Shown here one piece after another: positions 24,270 to 31,505 of a DNA stretch of 34,595 nucleotides (positions are counted from its first letter, which is position 1; the number at the start of each line of letters is the position of its first letter). The notes under the pieces were generated by a model. The model ran no database searches and had not been told where the DNA came from. It saw nothing but the letters and a program-made list of their open reading frames with translations. The position numbers and the translations under genes are program-made. Source of the DNA: Syntrophaceae bacterium UBA2188. GTDB taxonomy: Bacteria; Desulfobacterota; BSN033; UBA1163. The stretch is taken from contig DCVM01000116.1 in the NCBI GenBank assembly GCA_002327985.1, forward strand, positions 10,239 through 44,833, read 5' to 3'.

Positions 24270-26057
24270 TTAGAACAATCCCGTCACTTTACCAGTATTC
24301 ACATCAACATCAACCCTTCTATACGCAGGGTCAGAACCGGTTCCAGGCATCAGGCTGATGGCTCCGGTCATCGGGCAGAGGAATCCCGCACCACCGAAAA
24401 TGAGGACATCCCGAACCGGAAGGATCCACCCCTTGGGCACTCCCTTTTTCGTTGGGTCATGCGTCAGACTCAGGTGGGTCTTAACCATCATGGTATTAAA
24501 GTTCTTCAATGCAGGATCAGCCTCAAACCGCTTAGCTTTGGCTTCGGCGTCAGGAGTCCAGGAGACACCATCTGCACCGTAGACCTCTTTGGCAACCATT
24601 TCCACGCGTTGTCGAAGTGGCATTTCAAGAGGATAGAGGAATTTGAAATTAGGTTTTTCTTTACAGGCATCCATAACCACATCGGCCAGTTCAAGGGCTC
24701 CATCTCCACCCTTGAGCCAATGCTCAGAAAGGGCAACTCTGGCACCCGCCTGCTCTGCAATCTTGCGTACCATCGCAATTTCATCCTTGGTATCGGTATG
24801 GAAGGCATTGATGCAAACGACCGGGTTGATTCCTGATTTCCGGATTACCCCGATGAGGTGGGTCATATTGGCGAGCCCCTTTTCAAGGAGAGGCAGGTTC
24901 TCCTTTGTGTATTCATCTGGAATGGGTCGTCCGGGAGCGACAGTAGGACCACCACCATGCATCTTTGATGCCCTGATTGTGGTCGTAAGAACGGAAACAT
25001 GAGGGGTGAGACCACTCAATCGGCACTTCACATTCCAGAACTTCTCAAAACCAATGTCCGCAGCGAACCCGCTCTCTGTAACATGGTAATCGAACATCTT
25101 TAATCCAATGCGGTCACCAATAATAGAGGACTGCCCCACAGCAATGTTAGCAAACGGACCCGCATGGACCAGGCAGGGCTGATATTCTGTGGTCATCATC
25201 AATGTGGGATTAATCGTATTTCTCATCCATGCAGTCATTGCGCCTGCTACTTCAAGGTCTGTGGTGGTGACAGGTTTCCCTTTCTTGTCATAGGCAACCA
25301 CAATTTTTCCCAGCCTCTCGCGGAGGTCTTTCAGATCGCGAACAATGGAGAGAATGGCCATGAGCTCAGAGCTCACAGCAATCCCGAATTTGGAGGCCAT
25401 CGTAAAGCCATCCATTTTCCCTCCGAGACCGATTACGATATTTCGCAAAGCCTGGGCACAAAAATCCATGATCCAGCCCATCTCAATATTGGTAGAATCA
25501 ATATCGAGCCTCTTGAGTTTACGCTTGGCCAGTTCGGCATCGTCATAGTTTCGCTCATGCTGCATCCTGGAGGTCAAAGCGACCATGGCCAGGTTGTGGG
25601 CGTTCATAATATCATTGATGTCCCCTGTAAGACCGAGAGAGAATTCAGTCATCGGAATGAGAAGGGCTTTTCCACCACCGGCTGCAGTTCCCTTCACATT
25701 CATGGTTGGGCCGCCTGAAGGTTGACGAATGCAACCACCGGCATTTATTCCCCTTTTTCCCATTCCCTGCATCAAACCCATTGATGTCGTTGTTTTTCCT
25801 TCTCCCAGAGGAGTAGGAGTGATGGCCGTAACTTCGATGTATTTTCCGTCCGGCCTATCTTTCAGACGGTCAATCACTTTCATGAAATCCAACCTGCAAA
25901 GCTTTCCCATTGGGATGATTTCGTCTTTTTTAAGGCCCAATTTGTCCTGCCACTCTTCAACAGTGGGCATGGTTTCTTCAGCTATTTCAGCAACCTGCCA
26001 ATCCAGAAGCTTTCTTGGATCTGCATCATTATACTTTTTTGAAATATTAAATCCCAT
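24270..26057 (-). CDS. fhs: Formate-tetrahydrofolate ligase
   Basis: 595 residues, first gene of the main operon. The P-loop PTPLGEGKTTT (81-91), IRQPSGGPTMNVKGTAAGGG (about 109-128), and later segments such as KMHGGGPTVAPGRPI and GWILPVRDV mark formyl-THF synthetase. It activates formate with ATP onto THF, the entry step of the methyl branch. The family is usually about 555-560 residues; the extra length lies partly in an N-terminal segment. No formate dehydrogenase is encoded in the window, so formate is made elsewhere or imported. GGGGGAG precedes the ATG. Confidence 0.97.
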   Translation of the reverse strand: MGFNISKKYNDADPRKLLDWQVAEIAEETMPTVEEWQDKLGLKKDEIIPMGKLCRLDFMKVIDRLKDRPDGKYIEVTAITPTPLGEGKTTTSMGLMQGMGKRGINAGGCIRQPSGGPTMNVKGTAAGGGKALLIPMTEFSLGLTGDINDIMNAHNLAMVALTSRMQHERNYDDAELAKRKLKRLDIDSTNIEMGWIMDFCAQALRNIVIGLGGKMDGFTMASKFGIAVSSELMAILSIVRDLKDLRERLGKIVVAYDKKGKPVTTTDLEVAGAMTAWMRNTINPTLMMTTEYQPCLVHAGPFANIAVGQSSIIGDRIGLKMFDYHVTESGFAADIGFEKFWNVKCRLSGLTPHVSVLTTTIRASKMHGGGPTVAPGRPIPDEYTKENLPLLEKGLANMTHLIGVIRKSGINPVVCINAFHTDTKDEIAMVRKIAEQAGARVALSEHWLKGGDGALELADVVMDACKEKPNFKFLYPLEMPLRQRVEMVAKEVYGADGVSWTPDAEAKAKRFEADPALKNFNTMMVKTHLSLTHDPTKKGVPKGWILPVRDVLIFGGAGFLCPMTGAISLMPGTGSDPAYRRVDVDVNTGKVTGLF

Positions 26058-26272
26058 ATTTCTTACTCCCCCTTTCTTTTTTATTTTATTTGGTTTTACT
26101 TTCTTTTCAAAAAAACATCTAATTATTTAAATATAAAGAAGTTTTTAATATTCAGATTCAGAATCCCCCCTTTCTTTTGGGAATATTCCGGAAGAGGTAA
26201 TTTTCAGATCCTGTTAAAGTCGGATTTTTAATAAATTTTCCCTATGTGATAACAGTCACAATGTCGATTTGG

Positions 26273-26301
26273 ATACTAAAATAATAGGGTTTTTTTGTCA
26301 A
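26273..26301 (-). promoter_or_regulatory. Promoter for the fhs-folD-acs/cdh operon
   Basis: Perfect -35 TTGACA (26296-26301), 17-base spacer, -10 TAGTAT (26273-26278, 4 of 6 matches) on the minus strand, giving a leader of about 210 bases before fhs. The block ATTTTCCTTGACAAAA is identical to that of the metF promoter at 3490-3495. A small GGAATATTCC palindrome lies in the leader at 26180-26189. Confidence 0.6.
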
Positions 26302-26480
26302 GGAAAATTTTTATAATTCGACGGAATATTAATATATAATAAAACTAATTGAAATCACTACACATTTTACCAAGCTTCATTCGTTGTAAATACTTGAATT
26401 AATGGATACTGGATACAAGATGAAATGTCATTAAGAGAAATGTGAAAAAAGGTGTTAAGTGTTTGAGATCTAATAAAATG

Positions 26481-26509
26481 TTGACTTAAATATTTTTTTG
26501 AATAATAAT
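26481..26509 (+). promoter_or_regulatory. Promoter for the fluoride-riboswitch transcript
   Basis: TTGACT (26481-26486), 17-base spacer, AATAAT (26504-26509, 5 of 6 matches). Transcription would begin roughly 15-20 bases before the aptamer at 26535, a usual distance. The rest of 26058-26534 holds the opposing fhs promoter and AT-rich sequence with no gene. Confidence 0.55.
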
Positions 26510-26534
26510 GGTATCAATATAATCTGGATAATCT

Positions 26535-26595
26535 GGGCGATGAAGTTCGCCATTAAATGCTCCCCCTCTTATCGGGGGCTGATAACTTCTACTGG
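26535..26595 (+). ncRNA. Fluoride (crcB-motif) riboswitch 1
   Basis: The sequence follows the fluoride aptamer closely: GGGCGATGAAGTTCGCC, then ATTAAATGC, a GC-rich hairpin, and GGCTGATAACTTCTACTGG. P1 pairs GAAGTT (26542-26547) with AACTTC (26584-26589). P2 is GCTCCC with GGGGGC (one G-U). The pseudoknot pairs GGCG with CGCC. This is the same arrangement as the Thermotoga petrophila aptamer, in which P1 is GAGGCC with GGCCTC, so the P1 change is compensatory. The 3' P1 strand is also the 5' arm of a terminator, predicting an ON switch in which fluoride prevents termination. It lies upstream of the DUF2267-type gene. Confidence 0.9.
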
Positions 26596-26616
26596 TTTTT
26601 CTGGTAGAAGTTTTTT
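26584..26616 (+). terminator. Intrinsic terminator of riboswitch 1
   Basis: AACTTCTACTGG pairs with CTGGTAGAAGTT over 12 positions (two G-U), loop TTTTT, followed by a run of six T. The 5' arm is shared with aptamer stem P1, so the two structures exclude each other. Confidence 0.88.
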
Positions 26617-26643
26617 AGTTTTGGGAAGAGAGGAGGTGAGGTG

Positions 26644-26904
26644 ATGAAGACAAGGAAAGAATTTCTTGAGGCTGTGATGAAAATGGCAAATTTTAAAGAT
26701 TTAAAACAGGCTGATGATGCAGCACGGGCGGTGATTTCGCTTACAAAGCGAATCATCGGGGAAGAGCTGTCCCAAAAGATTGCGGAAGGTTCACCCCCTG
26801 ATCTTCGTTTTGGGTGGGAATCTATCAGGGCTGCACAAATGGATGATTACGAGCGTGATGAGCGTTTATTTGAAACTGGGGAGGTCGAAGAAGAAAGAGC
26901 ATAA
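26644..26904 (+). CDS. DUF2267-like small protein under riboswitch control
   Basis: 86 residues from the ATG at 26644, with AGGAGG 7 bases upstream; the GTG one codon earlier is too close to the ribosome site. The segment TRKEFLEAVMKMANFKDLKQADDAARAVISLTKRIIGEE (about residues 3-41) followed by GSPPDLRFGWE resembles DUF2267 proteins, small helical proteins of unknown function with tandem helix pairs. No signal or membrane segment is seen. It lies alone between two fluoride riboswitches, so expression should rise with fluoride. That makes it a candidate fluoride-stress protein, although DUF2267 is not an established fluoride-resistance family to my knowledge. Confidence 0.65.
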   Translation: MKTRKEFLEAVMKMANFKDLKQADDAARAVISLTKRIIGEELSQKIAEGSPPDLRFGWESIRAAQMDDYERDERLFETGEVEEERA

Positions 26905-26938
26905 GAAGCATAAGGGTTAGCACAAAGATTGATTCATC

Positions 26939-27001
26939 GAGGCGATGAGGTTCGTCTTTAACCGTCCTTATTATCGGCATAGGACTGATAACTTCTACTG
27001 G
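26939..27001 (+). ncRNA. Fluoride (crcB-motif) riboswitch 2
   Basis: A second aptamer 34 bases after the DUF2267-like gene: GAGGCGATGAGGTTCGTCTTT, AACCGTCCT, loop, AGGACTGATAACTTCTACTGG. P1 pairs GAGGTT with AACTTC (one G-U). P2 is GTCCT with AGGAC. The pseudoknot pairs GGCG with CGTC (one G-U, extended by A-U). Sequence differs from riboswitch 1 in P2 and the loop, but pairing is kept, which supports two working copies. I see no promoter between the two aptamers, so both probably lie on one transcript. It precedes a prenyltransferase-repeat gene and an MFS gene. Confidence 0.88.
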
Positions 27002-27022
27002 GTCACCGGTAGAAGTTTTTTT
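26990..27022 (+). terminator. Intrinsic terminator of riboswitch 2
   Basis: AACTTCTACTGG pairs with CCGGTAGAAGTT (12 bp, one G-U), loop GTCA, then seven T (27016-27022, the first two within the stem). The 5' arm overlaps aptamer P1, as in the first copy. Confidence 0.88.
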
Positions 27023-27041
27023 ATAAAAATATGCCAGAATA

Positions 27042-27214
27042 CCCCTCAGCTCTGCTGGGGGGATGAATGGCCTCCCTCTCCCCTGGGGGGAGAGGGTTAG
27101 GGTGAGGGGGAAATGATCTTATCATCACCCCCACCTTAATCCTCCCCCATCAAGGGGGAGGAAAGTTTTTTAGAGAATTTGATGCCCCGCAGCTTGCTGC
27201 GGGGTAGTTCACTT
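27042..27214. repeat. Row of five palindromes in the leader before 27239
   Basis: Five hairpins in a row: 27042-27060 (CCCC..AGC/GCTGGGG), 27074-27096 (perfect 10 bp, CCCTCTCCCC/GGGGAGAGGG), 27101-27135 (with ATGAT/ATCAT), 27141-27161 (CCTCCCCC/GGGGGAGG) and 27185-27204 (CCCCGCAGC/GCTGCGGGG). The last with its tail is repeated at the left window edge. They fill the 215 bases between riboswitch 2 and the next gene. Confidence 0.6.
27141..27171 (+). terminator. Terminator-like hairpin upstream of 27239
   Basis: CCTCCCCC, 5-base loop, GGGGGAGG, then GAAAG-like spacing and six T (27166-27171). The T-run starts 4 bases after the stem, so it may be a weak terminator. If active it would reduce read-through from the riboswitches into the prenyltransferase-like gene. 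Confidence 0.35.
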
Positions 27215-27238
27215 TGGAAATGAGATGGATTAAAGAAA

Positions 27239-28048
27239 ATGAACTGGGGACTTCACCAATTATTAAAAGAAGAAATTGGATCATTGAGCCGTTTGCCTGA
27301 ACTGTCAAAGGTCATCCACTACCTGAAGGAACGGGAAAAAGAGGGGGGAGGGTTCAGTTTTGCCCCTGAACTCTACCCTGATATTGAAGATACTTATTAC
27401 TCGATTCGCACCTTCCAAATGTTAAGGGTGGAGGTAAATCGAGACAAGACAGTGAACTACCTTAAGAGTATCAATTGGGGGGATGTGGGTTTTCCGAGGG
27501 CAATCTATATGCTTGTCTATCTTCATCTCTTTTTGAATATTGATTTTCCTCCCCCATTGACTCTTCTTCTCCAAAGGGATTGGACAAGATTTCAAGCTCT
27601 TGACGCCCAGTACTTTTCCGATGAGGTTCAGAAACTTCGTAACGAACCTTTACATTCCTTACACTCTTTATCTTATTTTCAGTTTCATCTGAAAGATAAT
27701 TTGCAAACCCTCAGAAAGAAGGTTTCAATCCTATTGAATCACGGCATAGACTTCAATCAGCAAGAAATCATAATATGGGTCCAATTGTGTCAGAATGGGG
27801 ATGGAGGATTCGGGTTTTATCCTGAGACCACTTCTTACATGGAAAACACTTATTGCGCCCTTGAAATTTTATCGAAGCTTAACTCTTATCCCACGCAGCT
27901 TGATCTCTGTCGGAAATATATTCTTGGATGTCAGACCAAGAGTGGGGGGTTCGGTAGAGCTCCTTCGAGTTTTCCATTTATTGAGAGTACCTTCCATGCG
28001 GTTATGGGACTGTTCTTTTTGGAAAAAATGGAGTCAAAAGGCCAATGA
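27239..28048 (+). CDS. Prenyltransferase/squalene-cyclase-type repeat protein
   Basis: 269 residues with at least three alpha-alpha barrel repeats of the prenyltransferase/squalene oxidase type: GGGFSFAPELYPDIEDTYYS near residue 38, GDGGFGFYPETTSYMENTYC near 187, and SGGFGRAPSSFPFIESTFHA near 238. Each has the GGFG...P...ET/ST-Y/FxA pattern seen in protein prenyltransferase beta subunits and terpene cyclases. It is shorter than full enzymes and the catalytic metal ligands cannot be assigned with confidence. It has no signal peptide. The ribosome site is weak (AAAGAAA). It overlaps the MFS gene by 4 bases. Its place after a fluoride riboswitch is unexpected, and the function is unknown. Confidence 0.65.
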   Translation: MNWGLHQLLKEEIGSLSRLPELSKVIHYLKEREKEGGGFSFAPELYPDIEDTYYSIRTFQMLRVEVNRDKTVNYLKSINWGDVGFPRAIYMLVYLHLFLNIDFPPPLTLLLQRDWTRFQALDAQYFSDEVQKLRNEPLHSLHSLSYFQFHLKDNLQTLRKKVSILLNHGIDFNQQEIIIWVQLCQNGDGGFGFYPETTSYMENTYCALEILSKLNSYPTQLDLCRKYILGCQTKSGGFGRAPSSFPFIESTFHAVMGLFFLEKMESKGQ

Positions 28049-29214
28049 ATAAAAAGGGGATTTCGAAAGCAATGGCCCTCAAATTTGTTATTCTTCTAGG
28101 GGTAGTCAGCCTCTTTGCGGATATGACTTATGAAGGGGCTCGTAGCATTGCTGGGCCCTTCCTGGCCCTCCTCGGAGCAAGTGGAACGGTAGTGGGGATC
28201 GTTGCAGGATTTGGGGAATTGATCGGATACGCCCTGCGCCTTGTTTCTGGGTATATCAGTGACCGGACAGGGAAGTACTGGACCATTACGATCGTTGGAT
28301 ATTTCGTCAACTTGCTGGCTGTTCCACTTTTGGCCTTGGTGGGGCGATGGGAGATGGCCGCCCTTCTCATGATTGCAGAAAGAATGGGAAAAGCGATTCG
28401 CAACCCCTCGCGTGACACCATGCTTTCGCATGCCACTAAGAGCATAGGACGTGGTTGGGGTTTCGGTTTACATGAGGCGATGGATCAGATCGGGGCAATC
28501 CTGGGTCCGCTGATCGTTGCCGGAGTCCTCTATTTTAATGGAGGATATCGGATAAGCTTCGCTATTCTGCTTATCCCGGCTCTCTTGGCGTTAACCGTGC
28601 TTCTTGTGGCACGAGCGCTCTATCCTCGTCCCCGCGATTTGGAGGTTGCTTCTATTGGATTAAAAACAGGAGGATTTTCACGCATCTTCTGGCTCTATCT
28701 TGCTGCGGTTTCTTTGATCGCAGCGGGCTACGTGGACTTTCCTCTGATTTCCTATCATTTTGAGAAACTATCTGTGGTCCCAAAAGTTTGGGTTCCAGTT
28801 TTCTATGCAGTGGCTATGGGAGTTGATGCCCTTTCAGCTCTCATCTTCGGTCGTCTTTTTGACCGGGTTGGTCTTTCTATTCTGATTGTCGTATCCCTGC
28901 TCTCTTCCCTGTTTGCCCCTCTCGTTTTCCTGGGAGGATTTAATTTAGCTCTTATTGGGATGGCTCTTTGGGGAGTGGGTATGGGAGCACAAGAATCAAT
29001 TATGAGGGCCGCCATTGCGGATATGGTCCCGATGAACAAGCGAGGGACAGGCTACGGGATTTTTAACGCAGGCTTTGGGTTATTCTGGTTTTTAGGGAGT
29101 GCGTTAATGGGAGTCCTTTATGATGTTTCGATCCCGTCTCTCATTATATTCTCGGTCGTGATGCAACTTGGGTCTATTCCCTTCTTTATTTCAATCAGAA
29201 AAAAGCTAAGATGA
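28045..29214 (+). CDS. MFS transporter
   Basis: 389 residues, hydrophobic throughout with about 12 membrane segments. The loop 2-3 motif GYISDRTGKYW (D73-R74-x-G76) and a second half-copy FGRLFDRVGLS identify the major facilitator superfamily. Other landmarks are RMGKAIRNPSRDTMLS and the GMGAQESIMRAAIADMVP segment, which resemble bacterial drug/metabolite exporters. Its start overlaps the upstream gene's stop (ATGA), so the two are translated together downstream of fluoride riboswitch 2. Known fluoride exporters are Fluc/CrcB and CLC-F; an MFS protein would be a different answer, so the substrate is an open question. Confidence 0.85.
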   Translation: MNKKGISKAMALKFVILLGVVSLFADMTYEGARSIAGPFLALLGASGTVVGIVAGFGELIGYALRLVSGYISDRTGKYWTITIVGYFVNLLAVPLLALVGRWEMAALLMIAERMGKAIRNPSRDTMLSHATKSIGRGWGFGLHEAMDQIGAILGPLIVAGVLYFNGGYRISFAILLIPALLALTVLLVARALYPRPRDLEVASIGLKTGGFSRIFWLYLAAVSLIAAGYVDFPLISYHFEKLSVVPKVWVPVFYAVAMGVDALSALIFGRLFDRVGLSILIVVSLLSSLFAPLVFLGGFNLALIGMALWGVGMGAQESIMRAAIADMVPMNKRGTGYGIFNAGFGLFWFLGSALMGVLYDVSIPSLIIFSVVMQLGSIPFFISIRKKLR

Positions 29215-29280
29215 TTTTTACCTTTCTTGCGGAGAGTTAATGCTTAACCCGAATTAAAATCTATGATGAGGGAAGTGCAC

Positions 29281-30564
29281 TTACCGCACGAAAGCCTTGC
29301 GGCCAGCATAGATGGCCCTATCTCCAAGTTCTTCTTCGATCCGCAACAGTTGATTATATTTCTCGACCCTCTCTCCGCGGCAGGGCGCTCCTGTTTTGAG
29401 GTGGCCAGTGCCCATCGCCACGGTGAAGTCAGCAATGAAGCTGTCCACTGTCTCACCGCTTCGGTGAGAAATCATGGCACCCCATTCGGCTTTTTTAGCC
29501 ATTTGAATCGCAGCAATGGTTTCAGTCACCGTTCCAATCTGATTAAGCTTGATCAGCACCGCATTAGCAACGTTTTCAGCAATGCCGCGTTCAATGCGCT
29601 TCACATTGGTCACAAAAAGATCGTCACCAACAAGTTCAATCTTGTGGCCAAGGGTTCGATTGAGCCCTTTCCATCCGTCCCAGTCATCCTCGGACAACCC
29701 ATCCTCTAAAACAATGATAGGATACTTATTAATCCATTCAGCGTACATTTCAATCATTTCAGTCGAGGTCACCTTCCGGTCCTCCGTCCGAAGGTGATAG
29801 TATCCGTCCTTATAGAAACTACTGGAAGCCGGGTCAAGCGCAAGAGCGATTTGCTCGCCAGGGCGATAGCCAGCGTTCTTGATGGCTTTAACAATCAATT
29901 CTACCGCATCTGAATTCTTTTTCAGCGCTGGGGAGAAACCGCCCTCGTCGCCAACGCCTGTCGAGTAGCCAGCTTCCTTTAGAACCTTTTTTAGGGTATG
30001 ATAAATTTCGGTACCCCAACGTAACGCCTCTCGGAAGGTGGGGGCCCCAACAGGAGCGATCATGAACTCTTGCAAATCAGTCCCTTGCCAGTTGGCATGG
30101 ACGCCACCATTGAGGATGTTGAACATGGGCACAGGTAAAATCTTGGCTTCCATGCCTCCCAGATAGCGGTAGAGAGACAGCTTGACTGAACTTGCTGCAG
30201 CGCGGGCAATGGCCAGACTCACCCCTAAAATTGAATTGGCCCCCATTTTGCTTTTGTTTGAGGTGCCGTCTAAATCGATCATGGCTTGATCTACTCTTGA
30301 TTGATCCAGTGCATCCATGCCAATCAAAGCTTGGGAGATTTCCTTGTTGATGTGGTCCACTGCCCGCAGGACCCCTTTTCCGTTATAGCGGCTTTTATCT
30401 TCATCACGCAGTTCGAGGGCTTCGTGGATACCCGTCGAAGCTCCCGAAGGGACTGCTGCACGTCCCCTTTCTCCGCTCTCAAGCTGAACTTCAACCTCAA
30501 TGGTTGGGTTCCCTCGTGAGTCAAGGATCTCTCTCGCAAAAACTGCTTTAATCATGCTTGCCAT
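29281..30564 (-). CDS. eno: Enolase
   Basis: 427 residues of enolase: REILDSRGNPTIEVEV, GRAAVPSGASTG, MFNILNGGVHANW, GDEGGFSP, VLEDGLSEDDW, GDDLFVTN, IKLNQIGTVTET and MISHRSGET are all present, including the magnesium-binding Asp/Glu residues and the catalytic Lys of IKLNQ. It interconverts 2-phosphoglycerate and phosphoenolpyruvate. It is transcribed towards the MFS gene and ends 66 bases from it. Enolase is the classic target of fluoride inhibition, and its position beside the fluoride-controlled genes is notable. Its own leader holds two palindromes but no fluoride aptamer. Confidence 0.98.
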   Translation of the reverse strand: MASMIKAVFAREILDSRGNPTIEVEVQLESGERGRAAVPSGASTGIHEALELRDEDKSRYNGKGVLRAVDHINKEISQALIGMDALDQSRVDQAMIDLDGTSNKSKMGANSILGVSLAIARAAASSVKLSLYRYLGGMEAKILPVPMFNILNGGVHANWQGTDLQEFMIAPVGAPTFREALRWGTEIYHTLKKVLKEAGYSTGVGDEGGFSPALKKNSDAVELIVKAIKNAGYRPGEQIALALDPASSSFYKDGYYHLRTEDRKVTSTEMIEMYAEWINKYPIIVLEDGLSEDDWDGWKGLNRTLGHKIELVGDDLFVTNVKRIERGIAENVANAVLIKLNQIGTVTETIAAIQMAKKAEWGAMISHRSGETVDSFIADFTVAMGTGHLKTGAPCRGERVEKYNQLLRIEEELGDRAIYAGRKAFVR

Positions 30565-30610
30565 TTTTTCACCTCCGAACTTTCTTCCTCTTACATTTTT
30601 CTAATTTTCT

Positions 30611-30660
30611 ATGGATATTATCCATGATAAATAAGTTTATTTCATAAAGCAATGCTTTAT
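30611..30660 (-). promoter_or_regulatory. eno promoter with two palindromes
   Basis: On the minus strand TTGCTT (30647-30652), 17-base spacer, TATCAT (30624-30629, 5 of 6 matches). A perfect 17-base palindrome ATAAAGCA-A-TGCTTTAT (30644-30660) covers the -35 box, and ATGGATA-T-TATCCAT (30611-30625) overlaps the start region. Both look like operator candidates; the regulator is unknown. Confidence 0.45.
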
Positions 30661-30727
30661 TAAACTAACCGGCGATCACTTTTAAAAACAGATGGACAGA
30701 AGGATTTCTATTAAAAAATGGAGTGGG

Positions 30728-30756
30728 TTGAAAATCAATTAATGAAATATTATAAA
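30728..30756 (+). promoter_or_regulatory. Promoter for the secreted DUF4410-like gene
   Basis: TTGAAA (30728-30733), 17-base spacer, TATAAA (30751-30756, 5 of 6 matches), about 75 bases before the start codon at 30831. Confidence 0.5.
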
Positions 30757-30830
30757 TAAATGTTAAGATATTAATATTAATGACGGAGCCCAAAAAGAGG
30801 GATTAAAATAAGACCAAAGGAGGTAGAATC

Positions 30831-31379
30831 ATGAGGACAAAATATTTCTTGGTGATTCTTTTGGTGTTCGGTGTGACTTTAGGAACCAGCGTCCTGGTCA
30901 TGGCAGCGGATGTCAATCTCAAGGATTACAATGCGGTGGTCGTTCAAGACCTCGAAGTCCCTTCTGGTTCTCCTGCTCCTGAGTCAGCAGGAATGCAAAT
31001 GGCTGAGAAGGCGGTTTACCAGCTCAAAAGGTATAGCGAAAAATATAATCTATTTGAGATGATCGTTAAAGAAGGTGGAAAAGCAAGTAAAGAGATCCCT
31101 TCCGGAAAAAAAGCACTCATCATAAAAGGGGAAGTCAAAGAGTATACGCATCCCACAGTGGGGAGGCGGATTGGACGGTCTTTTATACCAGGGGGTGAAT
31201 ATACTGGCACCGCTACTTTTGCCGCCCGCTATAAGTTCATTGATAAGGAAAGCGGCAATGTTATCCATGAGATTGATCTGAGAACTTCGTCTACGGGTTC
31301 GAATGATACAGTGGATTATGCCATGGATCGTAATGGGGAGGCCTTGGCCAAGACGATTACAAAATTAAAAGGAAAATAA
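30831..31379 (+). CDS. Secreted DUF4410-like protein
   Basis: 182 residues. A clear Sec signal peptide (hydrophobic run FLVILLVFGVTLGTSVLVMA, cleavage near MAADV) is followed by a mixed alpha/beta domain. The segments AVVVQDLEVPSG, a helix with AEKAVYQLKRYSEKYNLFEM, ALIIKGEVKEY, and FIPGGEYTGTATFAARYKF with VIHEIDLRTSS resemble DUF4410 envelope proteins, whose hallmark is the glycine-rich RxxRSFxPG region leading into a beta strand. AAAGGAGG lies 8 bases before the ATG. No lipobox Cys is present, so it is probably soluble in the periplasm. The function is unknown. It is monocistronic, with a promoter of its own. Confidence 0.65.
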   Translation: MRTKYFLVILLVFGVTLGTSVLVMAADVNLKDYNAVVVQDLEVPSGSPAPESAGMQMAEKAVYQLKRYSEKYNLFEMIVKEGGKASKEIPSGKKALIIKGEVKEYTHPTVGRRIGRSFIPGGEYTGTATFAARYKFIDKESGNVIHEIDLRTSSTGSNDTVDYAMDRNGEALAKTITKLKGK

Positions 31380-31451
31380 CCTTTTTGATAGAAAGGGATT
31401 GAAGGACGGATTCGAACCCTTTAGAAATACCCGGTTAACCAACGAGAGGGA

Positions 31452-31477
31452 GGATCCACGGGCAAGCCCGTGGATCC
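31452..31477. repeat. Perfect 12-bp palindrome (REP-like)
   Basis: GGATCCACGGGC, aa, GCCCGTGGATCC. It has a 2-base centre like the palindrome at 27185-27204, but a different arm sequence. Confidence 0.55.
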
Positions 31478-31505
31478 CAATGCTTGATACACATCTTCCG
31501 CTCCC

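Noticed and set aside
25164..25718. A 184-codon plus-strand open frame opposite fhs
   Set aside because: Antisense shadow of a highly conserved enzyme, with no ribosome site or recognisable domain.
26058..26272. Tetrahydrofolate or cobalamin riboswitch in the fhs leader
   Set aside because: The roughly 210-base leader lacks recognisable conserved cores of either class; it is AT-rich with only a small palindrome.
30565..30830. A possible third fluoride riboswitch before enolase
   Set aside because: No GGCGATG...CTGAT...CTTCTAC pattern on the minus strand; only two simple palindromes are present.
31405..31425. A tRNA T-arm-like GGTTCGAATCC on the minus strand
   Set aside because: No matching acceptor, D or anticodon stems can be drawn around it and the T-stem pairs poorly; at most it is a remnant att site.
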